In this document: one piece after another, positions 21,900 through 29,548 of the stretch
Position numbering within the stretch: position 1 is the first letter of the stretch
Layout of the letters: every line of letters starts with the position of its first letter
Assembly: GCF_002101335.1 (NCBI RefSeq)
Contig: NZ_CP020773.1
Span: forward strand, 1,550,001-1,614,000
DNA from: Staphylococcus lutrae
Lineage (GTDB): Bacteria; Bacillota; Bacilli; Staphylococcales; Staphylococcaceae
DNA: 64,000 nt
Direction of reading: 5' to 3'
Notes under the pieces: model-generated
Databases searched by the model: none
What the model was told of the DNA's origin: nothing
Seen by the model: only the letters and a program-made list of their open reading frames with translations
Program-made: the position numbers and the translations under genes

Positions 21900-23111
21900 G
21901 TGAAAACAAACGAAAAAAATAATATTCTATTTTTGATAAGTAGTAAAGGGATCTCTCGAATTGGAGATATCATGTTTGATTTTGCGAATAATACATTTCT
22001 TGCTGGGATAAATCCAACTTCGCTATCATTGGTTGCAATCTATCAATCTTTGGAAAATATAATAGGTGTTTTATTCAATTTATTTGGTGGTGTGATGGCG
22101 GATCGCTTTAGGCGCAAAAAAATCATTATTTGGACAGATATCTTATGTGGTGTTGCTTGTGTGATGCTCTCATTTATCACTCAAGAACAATGGTTAATCT
22201 ATGCGATTGTGCTGACGAATGTCTTTTTAGCATTGATGAGCGCTTTTTCTGGTCCATCCTATAAAGCATTTACTAAAGAAATTGTAAGAAAGGATCGTAT
22301 TGCTAGACTTAATTCTCTCTTGGAAACAACGAGTACCATCATCAAAGTAACGATTCCCATGATTGCTGTTTTTTTATACCATATGATAGGGGTACACGGT
22401 GTTTTATTGCTTGATGGATTATCATTTTTAATATCTGCATTACTGGTGTTCTTTATTATCCCTGTGAATAAAGAAGTAGCAACAAAAGAGAAGACGTCAA
22501 TCAGCGATATTTTTAAGGACTTAAAAATAGGATTTGTGTATGTGTATCACCATAAATCTATTTTTATCATTATTGTTCTATCGGCACTCGTTAACTTTTT
22601 TCTAGCAGCTTATAATCTGTTGCTACCATATAGTAGTCAGATGTTTGGACATTTATCAGATAGACTGTACGGAACTTTCTTAACGGCAGAAGCAATAGGT
22701 GGCTTTGCTGGAGCGATATTAAGTGGTGTTGTGAATAAACAATTATCGATGATGCGTTTAATGATGTTTTTAGCGTTATCTGGATTGATGCTCACATTGA
22801 TTACACCCGTGTACTTTACGTTTCATAATGCCGTGATTCTTGCGTTTTCCCCAGCCTTATTCAGCTTATTTCTTTCCATTTTCAATATTCAATTTTTCTC
22901 GGTTATACAACGAGACGTGGAGAGTGCGTTGCTCGGTAGAGTGTTTGGGATTATCTTTACAGTAGCAGTTCTTTTTATGCCCATCGGAACAGGAACCTTT
23001 GCTGCCATATTAAATCCATCAAATCATTTAAATTTTTTAATCATTGGATTAGCAATCATGCTCTTATCGTTAGTGTTTAGTGTGCTATTCAAAAAGAATG
23101 ATGTGCATTAA
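21900..23111 (+). CDS. Major facilitator superfamily transporter (MFS_3/EntS-like)
   Basis: Predicted 12-helix exporter, 403 residues. After a short N-terminus (DIMFDFANNTFLAG) comes the loop 2-3 signature GGVMADRFRRKK. Repeated hydrophobic segments run to the end (LSLVFSVLF). The start is GTG 21900 with AAAGGAA upstream; no better ATG is close. The fold resembles EntS/macrolide-efflux-like MFS proteins. Substrate is unknown. It stands alone between two terminators and may be an accessory gene, since it is not expected at this place in S. aureus. Confidence 0.8.
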   Translation: MKTNEKNNILFLISSKGISRIGDIMFDFANNTFLAGINPTSLSLVAIYQSLENIIGVLFNLFGGVMADRFRRKKIIIWTDILCGVACVMLSFITQEQWLIYAIVLTNVFLALMSAFSGPSYKAFTKEIVRKDRIARLNSLLETTSTIIKVTIPMIAVFLYHMIGVHGVLLLDGLSFLISALLVFFIIPVNKEVATKEKTSISDIFKDLKIGFVYVYHHKSIFIIIVLSALVNFFLAAYNLLLPYSSQMFGHLSDRLYGTFLTAEAIGGFAGAILSGVVNKQLSMMRLMMFLALSGLMLTLITPVYFTFHNAVILAFSPALFSLFLSIFNIQFFSVIQRDVESALLGRVFGIIFTVAVLFMPIGTGTFAAILNPSNHLNFLIIGLAIMLLSLVFSVLFKKNDVH

Positions 23112-23170
23112 TCAGAGTGTTTTTTAATAGAACGGTTGTTATCTCGTGAAAGTGGAAGATGACAGTATGG

Positions 23171-23198
23171 GCGTGTCAGAAATGGCACGCGTTTTTTT
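23171..23198 (+). terminator. Terminator after the MFS gene
   Basis: GCGTGTCA pairs with TGGCACGC (one G-T pair) around GAAA and is followed by GTTTTTTT. Confidence 0.85.
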
Positions 23199-23276
23199 GT
23201 GTTCTATGTTATAATGAAGTGCATGAAAAAGAGAGGGGGATTTTACACTCCCTTAAGAGGATAAAGGTGAAATTGT

Positions 23277-24143
23277 ATGATTAAATTGATTGCAACAGAT
23301 ATGGACGGAACTTTATTAAATGCTGCACATGAAGTGTCACAAGAAAATATCAAAGCGATTCAATATGCACAGTCTCAAGGGATTACAGTGGTAATTGCGA
23401 CGGGACGCGCGTTTTACGAAGCAAATGATCCCATTATTCCAACAGGATTAAAGGTCCCTTACATCTGTTTAAATGGTGCAGAAGTTAGGGATGAAAGTTT
23501 TGATATTGTTCATACTTCAAGTTTAAATCACGGGTTATATCAACGTATTCGAGACGTTTTAAATCGTGAAGGCATTTATTATCAAGTGTATACAAATTTT
23601 GGTATTTATACTGAAGATCCTGAAAGAGACTTAGCAATCTATGTAGATATTGCTGAACGTGCAGGCCAACAACCGAACGTGGAAAAAATACGAGCGCACA
23701 TCGATCATCGTATTGACATTGGGACATTAAAAGTCGTCGAGAATTATAATCACATTGAAGCGGTGCCAGGGGAATTGATTATGAAAGTTTTGGCGCATGA
23801 CACAGATTTAGAAAAAATTGAGCGTGTCAAAGCAGAATTAGCAAACAGTAGTAATTTGGCTGTTTCCTCTTCATCGATTGGCAATATTGAAATCACGCAT
23901 AGCGATGCACAAAAAGGTCTCGCATTGCAAACGCTTGCTGAACAGTTGGGAATCGATATGTCCGAGACGATGGCAGTCGGAGATAATTTGAATGACAAAT
24001 CTATGCTAGACCGTGTAGGTGTAGCAGTTGCGATGGAAAATGCATTGCCAGAATTAAAAGAACGTGCAACATTTGTCACGGATTCCAATGAAAACAGTGG
24101 AGTTGCCAAAGCGATTTATCGTGTGTTGGGGAAAGACGAATAG
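23277..24143 (+). CDS. Cof-type HAD phosphatase
   Basis: HAD-IIB hydrolase, 288 residues, that probably dephosphorylates sugar phosphates or cofactor precursors. Motif I TDMDGTLLN (nucleophile Asp8), motif II ATGRAF, a type C2 cap in the middle, and motif III/IV AVGDNLNDKSML near residue 237. Start ATG 23277 is preceded by AAAGGTG. Substrate cannot be told. It marks the left edge of the accessory region: two terminator hairpins follow, then mobile-element remnants. Confidence 0.88.
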   Translation: MIKLIATDMDGTLLNAAHEVSQENIKAIQYAQSQGITVVIATGRAFYEANDPIIPTGLKVPYICLNGAEVRDESFDIVHTSSLNHGLYQRIRDVLNREGIYYQVYTNFGIYTEDPERDLAIYVDIAERAGQQPNVEKIRAHIDHRIDIGTLKVVENYNHIEAVPGELIMKVLAHDTDLEKIERVKAELANSSNLAVSSSSIGNIEITHSDAQKGLALQTLAEQLGIDMSETMAVGDNLNDKSMLDRVGVAVAMENALPELKERATFVTDSNENSGVAKAIYRVLGKDE

Positions 24144-24205
24144 AAAAATTATGTGACATGGGAATATCATAAAAGATGAGAGACTAGGGGCCGGATAAAT
24201 CCGAT

Positions 24206-24233
24206 CTTTTTAGATATGATCTAAAGGTTTTTT
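24206..24233 (+). terminator. Terminator after the Cof phosphatase gene
   Basis: CTTTTTAGAT pairs with ATCTAAAGG around ATG, followed by TTTTTT. Confidence 0.75.
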
Positions 24234-24259
24234 GTCAACGTCGATTGGTGAGACGATCA

Positions 24260-24299
24260 CGCATTAAGCAACGTTATTTTGTTGTTTAATGCGTTTTTA
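24260..24299 (+). terminator. Second terminator-like hairpin, abutting the group II intron remnant
   Basis: CGCATTAAGCAAC pairs with GTTGTTTAATGCG (one G-T pair), followed by TTTTT. The intron 5' end starts 3 bases later, which fits insertion next to a terminator stem, as class C group II introns prefer. Confidence 0.75.
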
Positions 24300-24301
24300 T
24301 G

Positions 24302-24526
24302 GTGCCCCGATATAGATAACAACTTGACGGTGAAAGTTCGTTACAGGCTTGTTAGTAGGCACTGTTAGCGAATGACAAGGGTGTCCATCGTGAGGTGGAA
24401 TCTGAAGGAAGTCGGACGCAAACACGCGCACCGACGAACAGAAACATCATACTAAGGCTATGTAGAATGGATGAGTCTACTAAACAAGATGAAGTCCCAT
24501 ACTACCCGAGTTCTATATAGTAAATA
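24302..24526 (+). mobile_element. 5' remnant of a group II intron (domain I only)
   Basis: The sequence starts GTGCCCCGATATAG, the GTGYS-type 5' end of bacterial group II introns. It continues through blocks I recognise from Firmicutes introns: ACAAGGGTGTCCATCGTGAG, GTGGAATCTGAAGGAAG, GAACAGAAACATCATA, CTAAACAAGATGAAGTCC and CCCGAGTTCTATATAGTAAA. These belong to domain I. The reverse transcriptase/maturase gene and domains V and VI are missing, so it cannot splice or move. Its 3' boundary is sharp, at about 24526, where a truncated CPBP protease frame begins. Recognition is from memory of intron consensus blocks, not a search. Confidence 0.75.
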
Positions 24527-24528
24527 GG

Positions 24529-24864
24529 ATTGCTACAAGTGATTCAGTAAAATATCTTAACAATACATTTTTATTAATGATTTGTATCTTCATATCGCCT
24601 TTAGTAGAAAAGTTAATATTTCGAAAGTATTTATGGAGTTTTCTAAATAGGATTTTTAATCAAAAACGAGTCACTGCACTTTTCTCTTCAATTGTTTTTG
24701 CATTATTACATTTAAGCGAATATATTTTACCTTTAATAGGCACAGGCTTAATATTTTGTTGGTTGTATCATAAAACTGGAAAAATTATTAATAATATAAT
24801 ACTACACTCTTCATACAATCTTACTTTATTGGTAATGTATCAAATATTTGTATCATATCTGTAA
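24529..24864 (+). pseudogene. CPBP-family intramembrane protease, 5'-truncated
   Basis: C-terminal part of a CPBP (CAAX/Abi) membrane metalloprotease, a family often found as bacteriocin self-immunity proteins. The frame is open from the intron junction at about 24529; the first ATG, 24577, has no ribosome binding site, so this is a broken 3' end rather than a short gene. Motif 1 reads VEKLIFR in place of the usual EExxxR, so the second Glu is Lys. Motif 2 is FALLHLSEY and motif 3 ILHSSYN. Several hydrophobic segments follow. The N-terminal transmembrane part is lost. Confidence 0.7.
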
Positions 24865-25041
24865 CGTATTATTAGTTTCTAAAAAGAACATACATCTAAT
24901 AAAAAGTAATATGTATATTTGTTTACAATAGTTAGGAACTAAACTTCAACAGTTAGGGAGAAATTTTAATTGAAATAAAAAATATTGTATAATCCAAGTG
25001 TGATTTATATTAAATCATAATTCTAATAATGGGGTGTGACA

Positions 25042-25392
25042 ATGTTATTGATGGGATTGTGTGTATTATCCTTAGCAACCACATATTTAGTCTTTTTTGC
25101 TCAAAAAAATGAAGTTGGTGATAAGCCTAACTTTTTTATTGGTTACAGAACTCCAACATCTATGCAATCTAAAAAAGTATGGGACTTCTCTCAAAAGGAG
25201 TTTAAAAAGATTTTTATTAAGACCCAGTTTCTTTTGATGTTCATGGGTAGCATTTGGATTATTTACGATGTGATTAATTTTCTGAATAGTAGCTCTATTA
25301 TCATTCAAGCTTTAATTTACTTTTTATCAGTTATTGTAATAATTACATTAACAGAAACAAAGGTGAAAAAATTTACAAAAGAACAAAAATAA
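25042..25392 (+). CDS. SdpI-family immunity-like membrane protein
   Basis: Small membrane protein of the SdpI/YfhL family, 116 residues from ATG 25042, which follows GGGGTG. The family signature NFFIGYRTPTSMQSKKVW (residues about 28-45) is clear, with a hydrophobic helix before it and two after. In Bacillus, SdpI gives immunity to the SdpC killing peptide. Here it sits beside a short SdpA-like frame and a broken CPBP protease, so it looks like the surviving immunity part of a decayed Sdp-type locus. It is shorter than long SdpI proteins but has the typical core. Confidence 0.75.
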   Translation: MLLMGLCVLSLATTYLVFFAQKNEVGDKPNFFIGYRTPTSMQSKKVWDFSQKEFKKIFIKTQFLLMFMGSIWIIYDVINFLNSSSIIIQALIYFLSVIVIITLTETKVKKFTKEQK

Positions 25393-25402
25393 TAATAAAA
25401 GG

Positions 25403-25672
25403 TTGTCACTACTTTTTATGGTAACTTTAGTGGCATATGTTATGTTGTTCTTTGTAGCAACTCAAGACATTTTTCCTAATAACCCTATAAAAGATAAGAC
25501 GTCTGTAATAGGAAAACACATGTATGAATTTTTCCCTCAAGGTTGGGCTTTCTATAGTAAAAGTCCTAGGGAATCGACCTATAACGTTGTATATACTCAT
25601 TCAGGCAAGAATGCTACACAATTCCCAAATGCATCACCATCAAACTTTATTCATTCAAGTTACCAAAAGTAA
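25403..25672 (+). pseudogene. SdpA-like protein fragment
   Basis: 89 codons from TTG 25403, 10 bases after the sdpI-like stop. One N-terminal transmembrane segment (LLFMVTLVAYVMLFFVA) precedes the SdpA-family block FFPQGWAFYSKSPRE. SdpA proteins are usually about 150 residues or more, so the C-terminal half is missing. SdpA and SdpB process pro-SdpC into the mature killing peptide; no sdpB or sdpC was found nearby. There is no good ribosome binding site. The call rests on the FPQGWxFxxKxPRE string. Confidence 0.6.
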
Positions 25673-25681
25673 CAAAAAAGG

Positions 25682-25705
25682 GTGCATTCCCAAATGAGAA
25701 TGCAC
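25682..25705. terminator. Hairpin after the SdpA fragment
   Basis: GTGCATTC pairs perfectly with GAATGCAC around 8 bases. There is an A tract on the left (AAAAAAGG) but only a weak T tract on the right, so it may serve the minus strand better. Confidence 0.5.
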
Positions 25706-25752
25706 TCCTAAAACTTCTGTTTATACGAACTAAGGAACTTGAAAAGAAATGG

Positions 25753-25956
25753 TCAACTGGTTTCATTCCAAATGGGTCTATGGTTATGAATCAGTTTCTT
25801 TTGCATAATCAAATTAAAGATAGAGTCATAAAATATCTTGAATAACTTACACACTTCATTTGAGAAACCCTTTAATATAGAAGTTCTTCCTGTTTTGCGC
25901 TCTAAAACATATTTATGTCCTAGTTCCTTTAATGATGAGGACGAGCACTTCCTACT
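25753..25956 (-). pseudogene. Unidentified coding remnant, minus strand
   Basis: A minus-strand frame open from a stop at about 25957 to TGA 25753-25755 reads plausible protein (for example LGHKYVLERKTGRTSILKGF and then LIMQKKLIHNHRPIW). It has no start codon with a binding site and no family I recognise. It is probably the end of a decayed gene. Confidence 0.3.
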
Positions 25957-26407
25957 CTATTAACCTCTTCATGTTATGCTTCTTTGTCTAAACAAAACTA
26001 ATCTATTGTGGCGATTCATTATATGATATTTAGTGAATGATAGCACAAAATATAGATGATGTGTCAATGGCAAGTTAAAAATGACAGTGTCCGCTTCCCA
26101 TTATTACTCACATCAAAATCAATAGCAGCCCTTCTTGTTTACAGCATTTCTTTCACAATCACTTCGAATGAAACCTACGTCTTTTCATACAAAAAGTCCA
26201 TTTTAATGAAGTCAGGATTCGTTTTATGCCTGTCAATATAATAGATATTGCTTTGCTTAAATTTTTCGATCTTTTGATATAACAAATGAATACCTTTTTA
26301 TGAATTATACCTCAATTGACAACATCATGTTGACTCAGTTCAAACATTTCAACTTCAAATCTGTTTAAAATAGCATTAAACAAGATTTCCATAGCAATAT
26401 GTACAGC
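25957..26407. other. Decayed accessory DNA
   Basis: On the minus strand around 26050-26290, short protein-like runs (such as IYYIDRHKTNPDFIKMDF) are broken by in-frame stops. This looks like a disrupted gene, perhaps a transposase, but I cannot name it. No intact frame is present. Confidence 0.35.
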
Positions 26408-26440
26408 AGGGCATACCGCTCAAGATGAACGGTATGCCCT
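26408..26440. terminator. Terminator after the Asp-Ala repeat protein gene
   Basis: AGGGCATACCG pairs perfectly with CGGTATGCCCT around 11 bases, just beyond the minus-strand stop codon at 26447. Confidence 0.75.
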
Positions 26441-26446
26441 ATAAAA

Positions 26447-28132
26447 TTATGATTGATCTTTGTTGTTCTTTCTTCTTCTAGAAAGGAATAGTGTGCCTAA
26501 TCCAGCTAACAGTGTGCCTGTTGCAAGTGGTGCAGTATTTGTTGTTTGACCTGTATTTGGTAAAGATGCTTTTGTATTTTTATCATTATTGTGATCCATA
26601 TCCGCGTCGGCGTCCGCATCCGCATCAGCGTCAGCATCCGCATCAGCATCTGAGTCGGCATCAGCGTCAGCATCGGCATCCGCATCAGCATCAGCGTCGG
26701 CATCAGCGTCGGCATCGGCATCGGCATCAGCGTCGGCATCGGCATCAGCGTCGGCATCGGCATCAGCGTCGGCATCGGCATCGGCATCAGCATCCGCGTC
26801 GGCGTCGGCATCAGCATCGGCATCAGCATCCGCGTCGGCGTCGGCATCAGCATCGGCATCAGCGTCGGCGTCGGCATCCGCATCCGCATCAGCGTCAGCA
26901 TCCGCATCAGCGTCAGCGTCGGCATCAGCATCAGCGTCAGCATCCGCATCGGCATCAGCATCCGAGTCGGCATCCGCGTCAGCATCCGCATCCGCATCAG
27001 CATCAGCGTCGGCATCAGCATCAGCGTCGGCATCAGCATCAGCGTCGGCATCAGCATCAGCGTCCGCATCCGCATCAGCGTCAGCATCCGCATCCGCATC
27101 AGCGTCCGCATCCGCATCCGCATCTGAGTCGGCATCCGCGTCAGCATCCGCATCCGCATCAGCGTCGGCATCGGCATCAGCGTCGGCGTCAGCATCCGCG
27201 TCAGCATCCGCGTCAGCATCAGCGTCGGCATCGGCATCAGCGTCGGCATCCGCATCTGCATCAGCGTCAGCATCCGCATCCGCATCAGCATCAGCATCTG
27301 CATCAGCGTCAGCATCCGCATCAGCGTCAGCATCCGCATCAGCGTCAGCGTCGGCATCAGCATCAGCGTCAGCATCCGCATCGGCATCAGCATCCGAGTC
27401 GGCATCAGCGTCGGCATCTGCATCCGCATCCGCGTCAGCATCTGCATCAGCATCCGAATCAGCGTCGGCATCCGCGTCAGCATCCGCATCTGCATCAGCA
27501 TCAGCATCAGCATCAGCATCAGCATCAGCGTCAGCATCCGCATCCGCGTCGGCATCAGCATCAGCGTCAGCATCCGCATCTGCATCCGCATCAGCGTCGG
27601 CATCAGCATCTGCATCAGCGTCAGCATCCGCATCAGCATCCGCGTCGGCGTCAGCATCTGCATCAGCGTCAGCATCCGCATCAGCGTCGGCATCAGCATC
27701 TGCATCAGCGTCAGCATCAGCATCAGCATCTGATTCATCATCTTCAACAATAATGTTTGAACCTACGTTTTCACCTGTACTTGGACCCACAGTATTGTTT
27801 TGCATATCATCATCTTCAACAATAATGTTTGAACCTACGTTTTCACCTGTGCCTGGACTCATCATTATTGGATTTGCTTGTTGTCCTTCAACTGGTGTAG
27901 CAACTGCTGAATTGGTTTGAGGTGTCTCAGTAGTTGGATTGACAACATCCACCATTGGACTTGTAGCCTCTGCTTTAGTCTGTTCATTCAATTCGGATGC
28001 ATCGGCATTGTTCGATACCCCTAAGTACATCAATGAACCAATTAAAATAGAAGCTGTTCCCACTGTATACCTACGAATGGAATACTTATTCAGCTTGTTT
28101 GGCAAAAAATCAAGACTTTTTAACTTTTTCAT
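26447..28132 (-). CDS. LPXTG wall-anchored protein made almost wholly of Asp-Ala repeats
   Basis: Cell-wall protein of 561 residues. The signal peptide is YSIRK type ([17 protein letters not shown], residues about 17-33), ending near NADA/SEL. A short region of about 95 residues follows, ending in two copies of [14 protein letters not shown] spaced 24 residues apart. Then come about 377 residues of Asp-Ala dipeptide with five Asp-Ser interruptions. The C-terminus is LPNTG, a hydrophobic helix and [10 protein letters not shown], so sortase A should anchor it. Sdr/Clf proteins carry Ser-Asp stalks of this kind, but behind large ligand-binding A domains; none is present here. Repeat-number change by slippage is expected. 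An adhesin function is not shown. Confidence 0.9.
   Translation of the reverse strand: MKKLKSLDFLPNKLNKYSIRRYTVGTASILIGSLMYLGVSNNADASELNEQTKAEATSPMVDVVNPTTETPQTNSAVATPVEGQQANPIMMSPGTGENVGSNIIVEDDDMQNNTVGPSTGENVGSNIIVEDDESDADADADADADADADADADADADADADADADADADADADADADADADADADADADADADADADADADADADADADADADADADADADADADSDADADADADADADADADADSDADADADADADADADADADADADADADADADADADADADADADADADADADADADADADADADADADADADADADADADADADADADADSDADADADADADADADADADADADADADADADADADADADADADADADADADADSDADADADADADADADADADADADADADADADADADADADADADADADADADADADADADADADADADADADADADADADADADADADADADADADADADADADSDADADADADADADADADMDHNNDKNTKASLPNTGQTTNTAPLATGTLLAGLGTLFLSRRRKNNKDQS
26600..27730 (-). repeat. Hexanucleotide (Asp-Ala) repeat tract
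   Basis: 1131 bases of degenerate GAY-GCN hexamers on the minus strand, encoding about 188 dipeptides. Ala is replaced by Ser at five positions (near 26652, 26963, 27126, 27392 and 27452). The synonymous third bases vary, giving higher-order blocks several hexamers long that recur along the tract. Confidence 0.95.
27736..27850 (-). repeat. Two perfect 43-base direct repeats in the linker
   Basis: 27736-27778 and 27808-27850 are identical. They encode the repeated [14 protein letters not shown] segment. The 72-base offset is a whole number of codons, so copy number could change without a frameshift. Confidence 0.9.
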
Positions 28133-29169
28133 AAATTAATTTACCCCCTAAATAAACTTACAACTAGATAAAGATTATTCACTCTAAAACTACCTTTAAA
28201 AAATCACTAAGATTGAGAGATTGTTTTCTACTATTTAGTTTAATTCTAAAATTAACATACGTCAACTAATTAGTTTTTATAAAAAATAGCGCTTTATTTA
28301 AGCGGTTTTGTATGTTCATCATACGCAAGAACTTGAAGGTAAAGAACCAATACAGACATGGGAATAGGAACATTAGCGATAGACATAGGTATCCATTGCA
28401 ATGTGATATCTGAAGAAAATAGGATAAAATTGTGCGCACTGCTAAAGGAGATACAGTCCAATATATTTAGGCTTTGTAATGTAAACGGTACGATAATATG
28501 AGTGAAAAGGGGTTACGCTCTACCTAGAGTGGTTTCATCAATAGTAGAAAAATCTTAGTAACAATGCATGACGCATGATGAAGATGAGGTTGAAGAAGAA
28601 GGATAAAGGTGCCTTAGCTTTATTTTATTTTGATCAGTTAAGTGATGGTCTTGAATGATGTGAATTTTGCAGACAAGATCATGTAGATGATATTCTTATT
28701 AACAATTTCATCTTACGGTGCTCAAATAATTGAGCCCTATGTCACAGTGATGCTCCGTTTTAAAATAGCTCAGAGCACTTTATACAATCAATAGCAGCGT
28801 GACTAGAAAACACTTTTAAAATTTTATGAACAACCTACCCCCTACGAAGTTGTCTTATTTTATGTACGAATCTTTTGTAGACCAAATCAAAAAGAGACCA
28901 AGCCCACTTTATGTCGCTGAATCTCTATAATTTTTGCTCACCAGCTCAATTTGATAAAGAATCAACATCATTGATATGAGACCAGAAAATTTATTATAGC
29001 GACGATTTTGAGGTCAAAGCTTTTGTGTCAGTCATTATTCGCTTCTTAAAGAACAGGCTTTATTGTTATCAAATATTTGGATTTTTGGGGGACCTTATTA
29101 TTTTATAATTTGTGGTATATATATTAATATAAATATGTATATTAATTAAAATAAATATATTATAATTAC
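28133..29169. other. One-kilobase gene-free stretch
   Basis: Between the Asp-Ala protein gene and the bacteriocin operon. The left end should carry the promoter of the wall protein gene. The rest has no frame above noise and no hairpin of note; it is probably decayed accessory DNA. The last 100 bases are very AT-rich. Confidence 0.4.
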
Positions 29170-29198
29170 TTTACAATAATTGGCGCTATCATTATAAT
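29170..29198 (+). promoter_or_regulatory. Promoter of the lactococcin-972-like operon
   Basis: TTTACA (29170-29175) and TATAAT (29193-29198) with a 17-base spacer, a near-consensus sigma-A promoter 38 bases before the bacteriocin start codon. Confidence 0.75.
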
Positions 29199-29235
29199 GA
29201 GGTGATATATCATGATGTTTTAAGGAGAGATGGAT

Positions 29236-29529
29236 ATGAATATCAAAAGATGGGTTGTTGTTTTTTTGTTATCTATTTCGATGATGATGTCTATTCCTGC
29301 TGTGATAGATGCAGCTACAGAAAGTCCTACTTTTAAAGGAGTGAAAATACATTGGGAGCATGGCAGAAAACATTTTTTTTACAGTTACTCTAATGTTCAA
29401 ACGGGAAAATTTATGCATTCCGCAACTGCCAATGCGATCTTTTCTGGTTGGAAGAGACCTGGAACTAGCGCATATGCACAACAATATGTTGGATTTAAAA
29501 AGGCAGTTGCTTATTGGAACTGCAGATAG
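29236..29529 (+). CDS. Lactococcin-972-family bacteriocin precursor
   Basis: Secreted precursor of 97 residues from ATG 29236, 8 bases after AAGGAG; the ATG two codons earlier is too close to that site. A Sec signal peptide (hydrophobic run VVVFLLSISMMMSI) ends at about residue 26 (AVIDA/ATES), leaving about 71 residues. The mature part carries the family pattern WEHGRKHFFYSYSN, a HSAT block, and a late aromatic tail. Lactococcin 972 is a Sec-exported bacteriocin that blocks septum formation by binding lipid II. The genes downstream are its usual partners. The C-terminal YWNCR with a single Cys is unusual. Confidence 0.85.
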   Translation: MNIKRWVVVFLLSISMMMSIPAVIDAATESPTFKGVKIHWEHGRKHFFYSYSNVQTGKFMHSATANAIFSGWKRPGTSAYAQQYVGFKKAVAYWNCR

Positions 29530-29548
29530 ACATAAAAGGTAAAATAAG

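Noticed and set aside
24577..24864. Complete 95-residue CPBP protein
   Set aside because: The frame continues upstream to the intron junction, the ATG has no binding site, and the N-terminal helices are missing; truncation fits better.
26041..26300. Insertion-sequence end
   Set aside because: Protein-like runs are broken by stops, and no terminal inverted repeats or target duplications could be paired.
26600..27730. CRISPR-like or satellite array
   Set aside because: The short period of 6 bases and an intact coding frame show it is a protein repeat, with no spacers.
26491..27753. Long frames of over 400 codons on both strands in the Asp-Ala repeat
   Set aside because: They are shadows of the hexamer repeat (His/Arg/Gln and Met/Leu/Thr runs) and lack signals; the minus-strand frame with YSIRK signal and LPNTG is the real gene.
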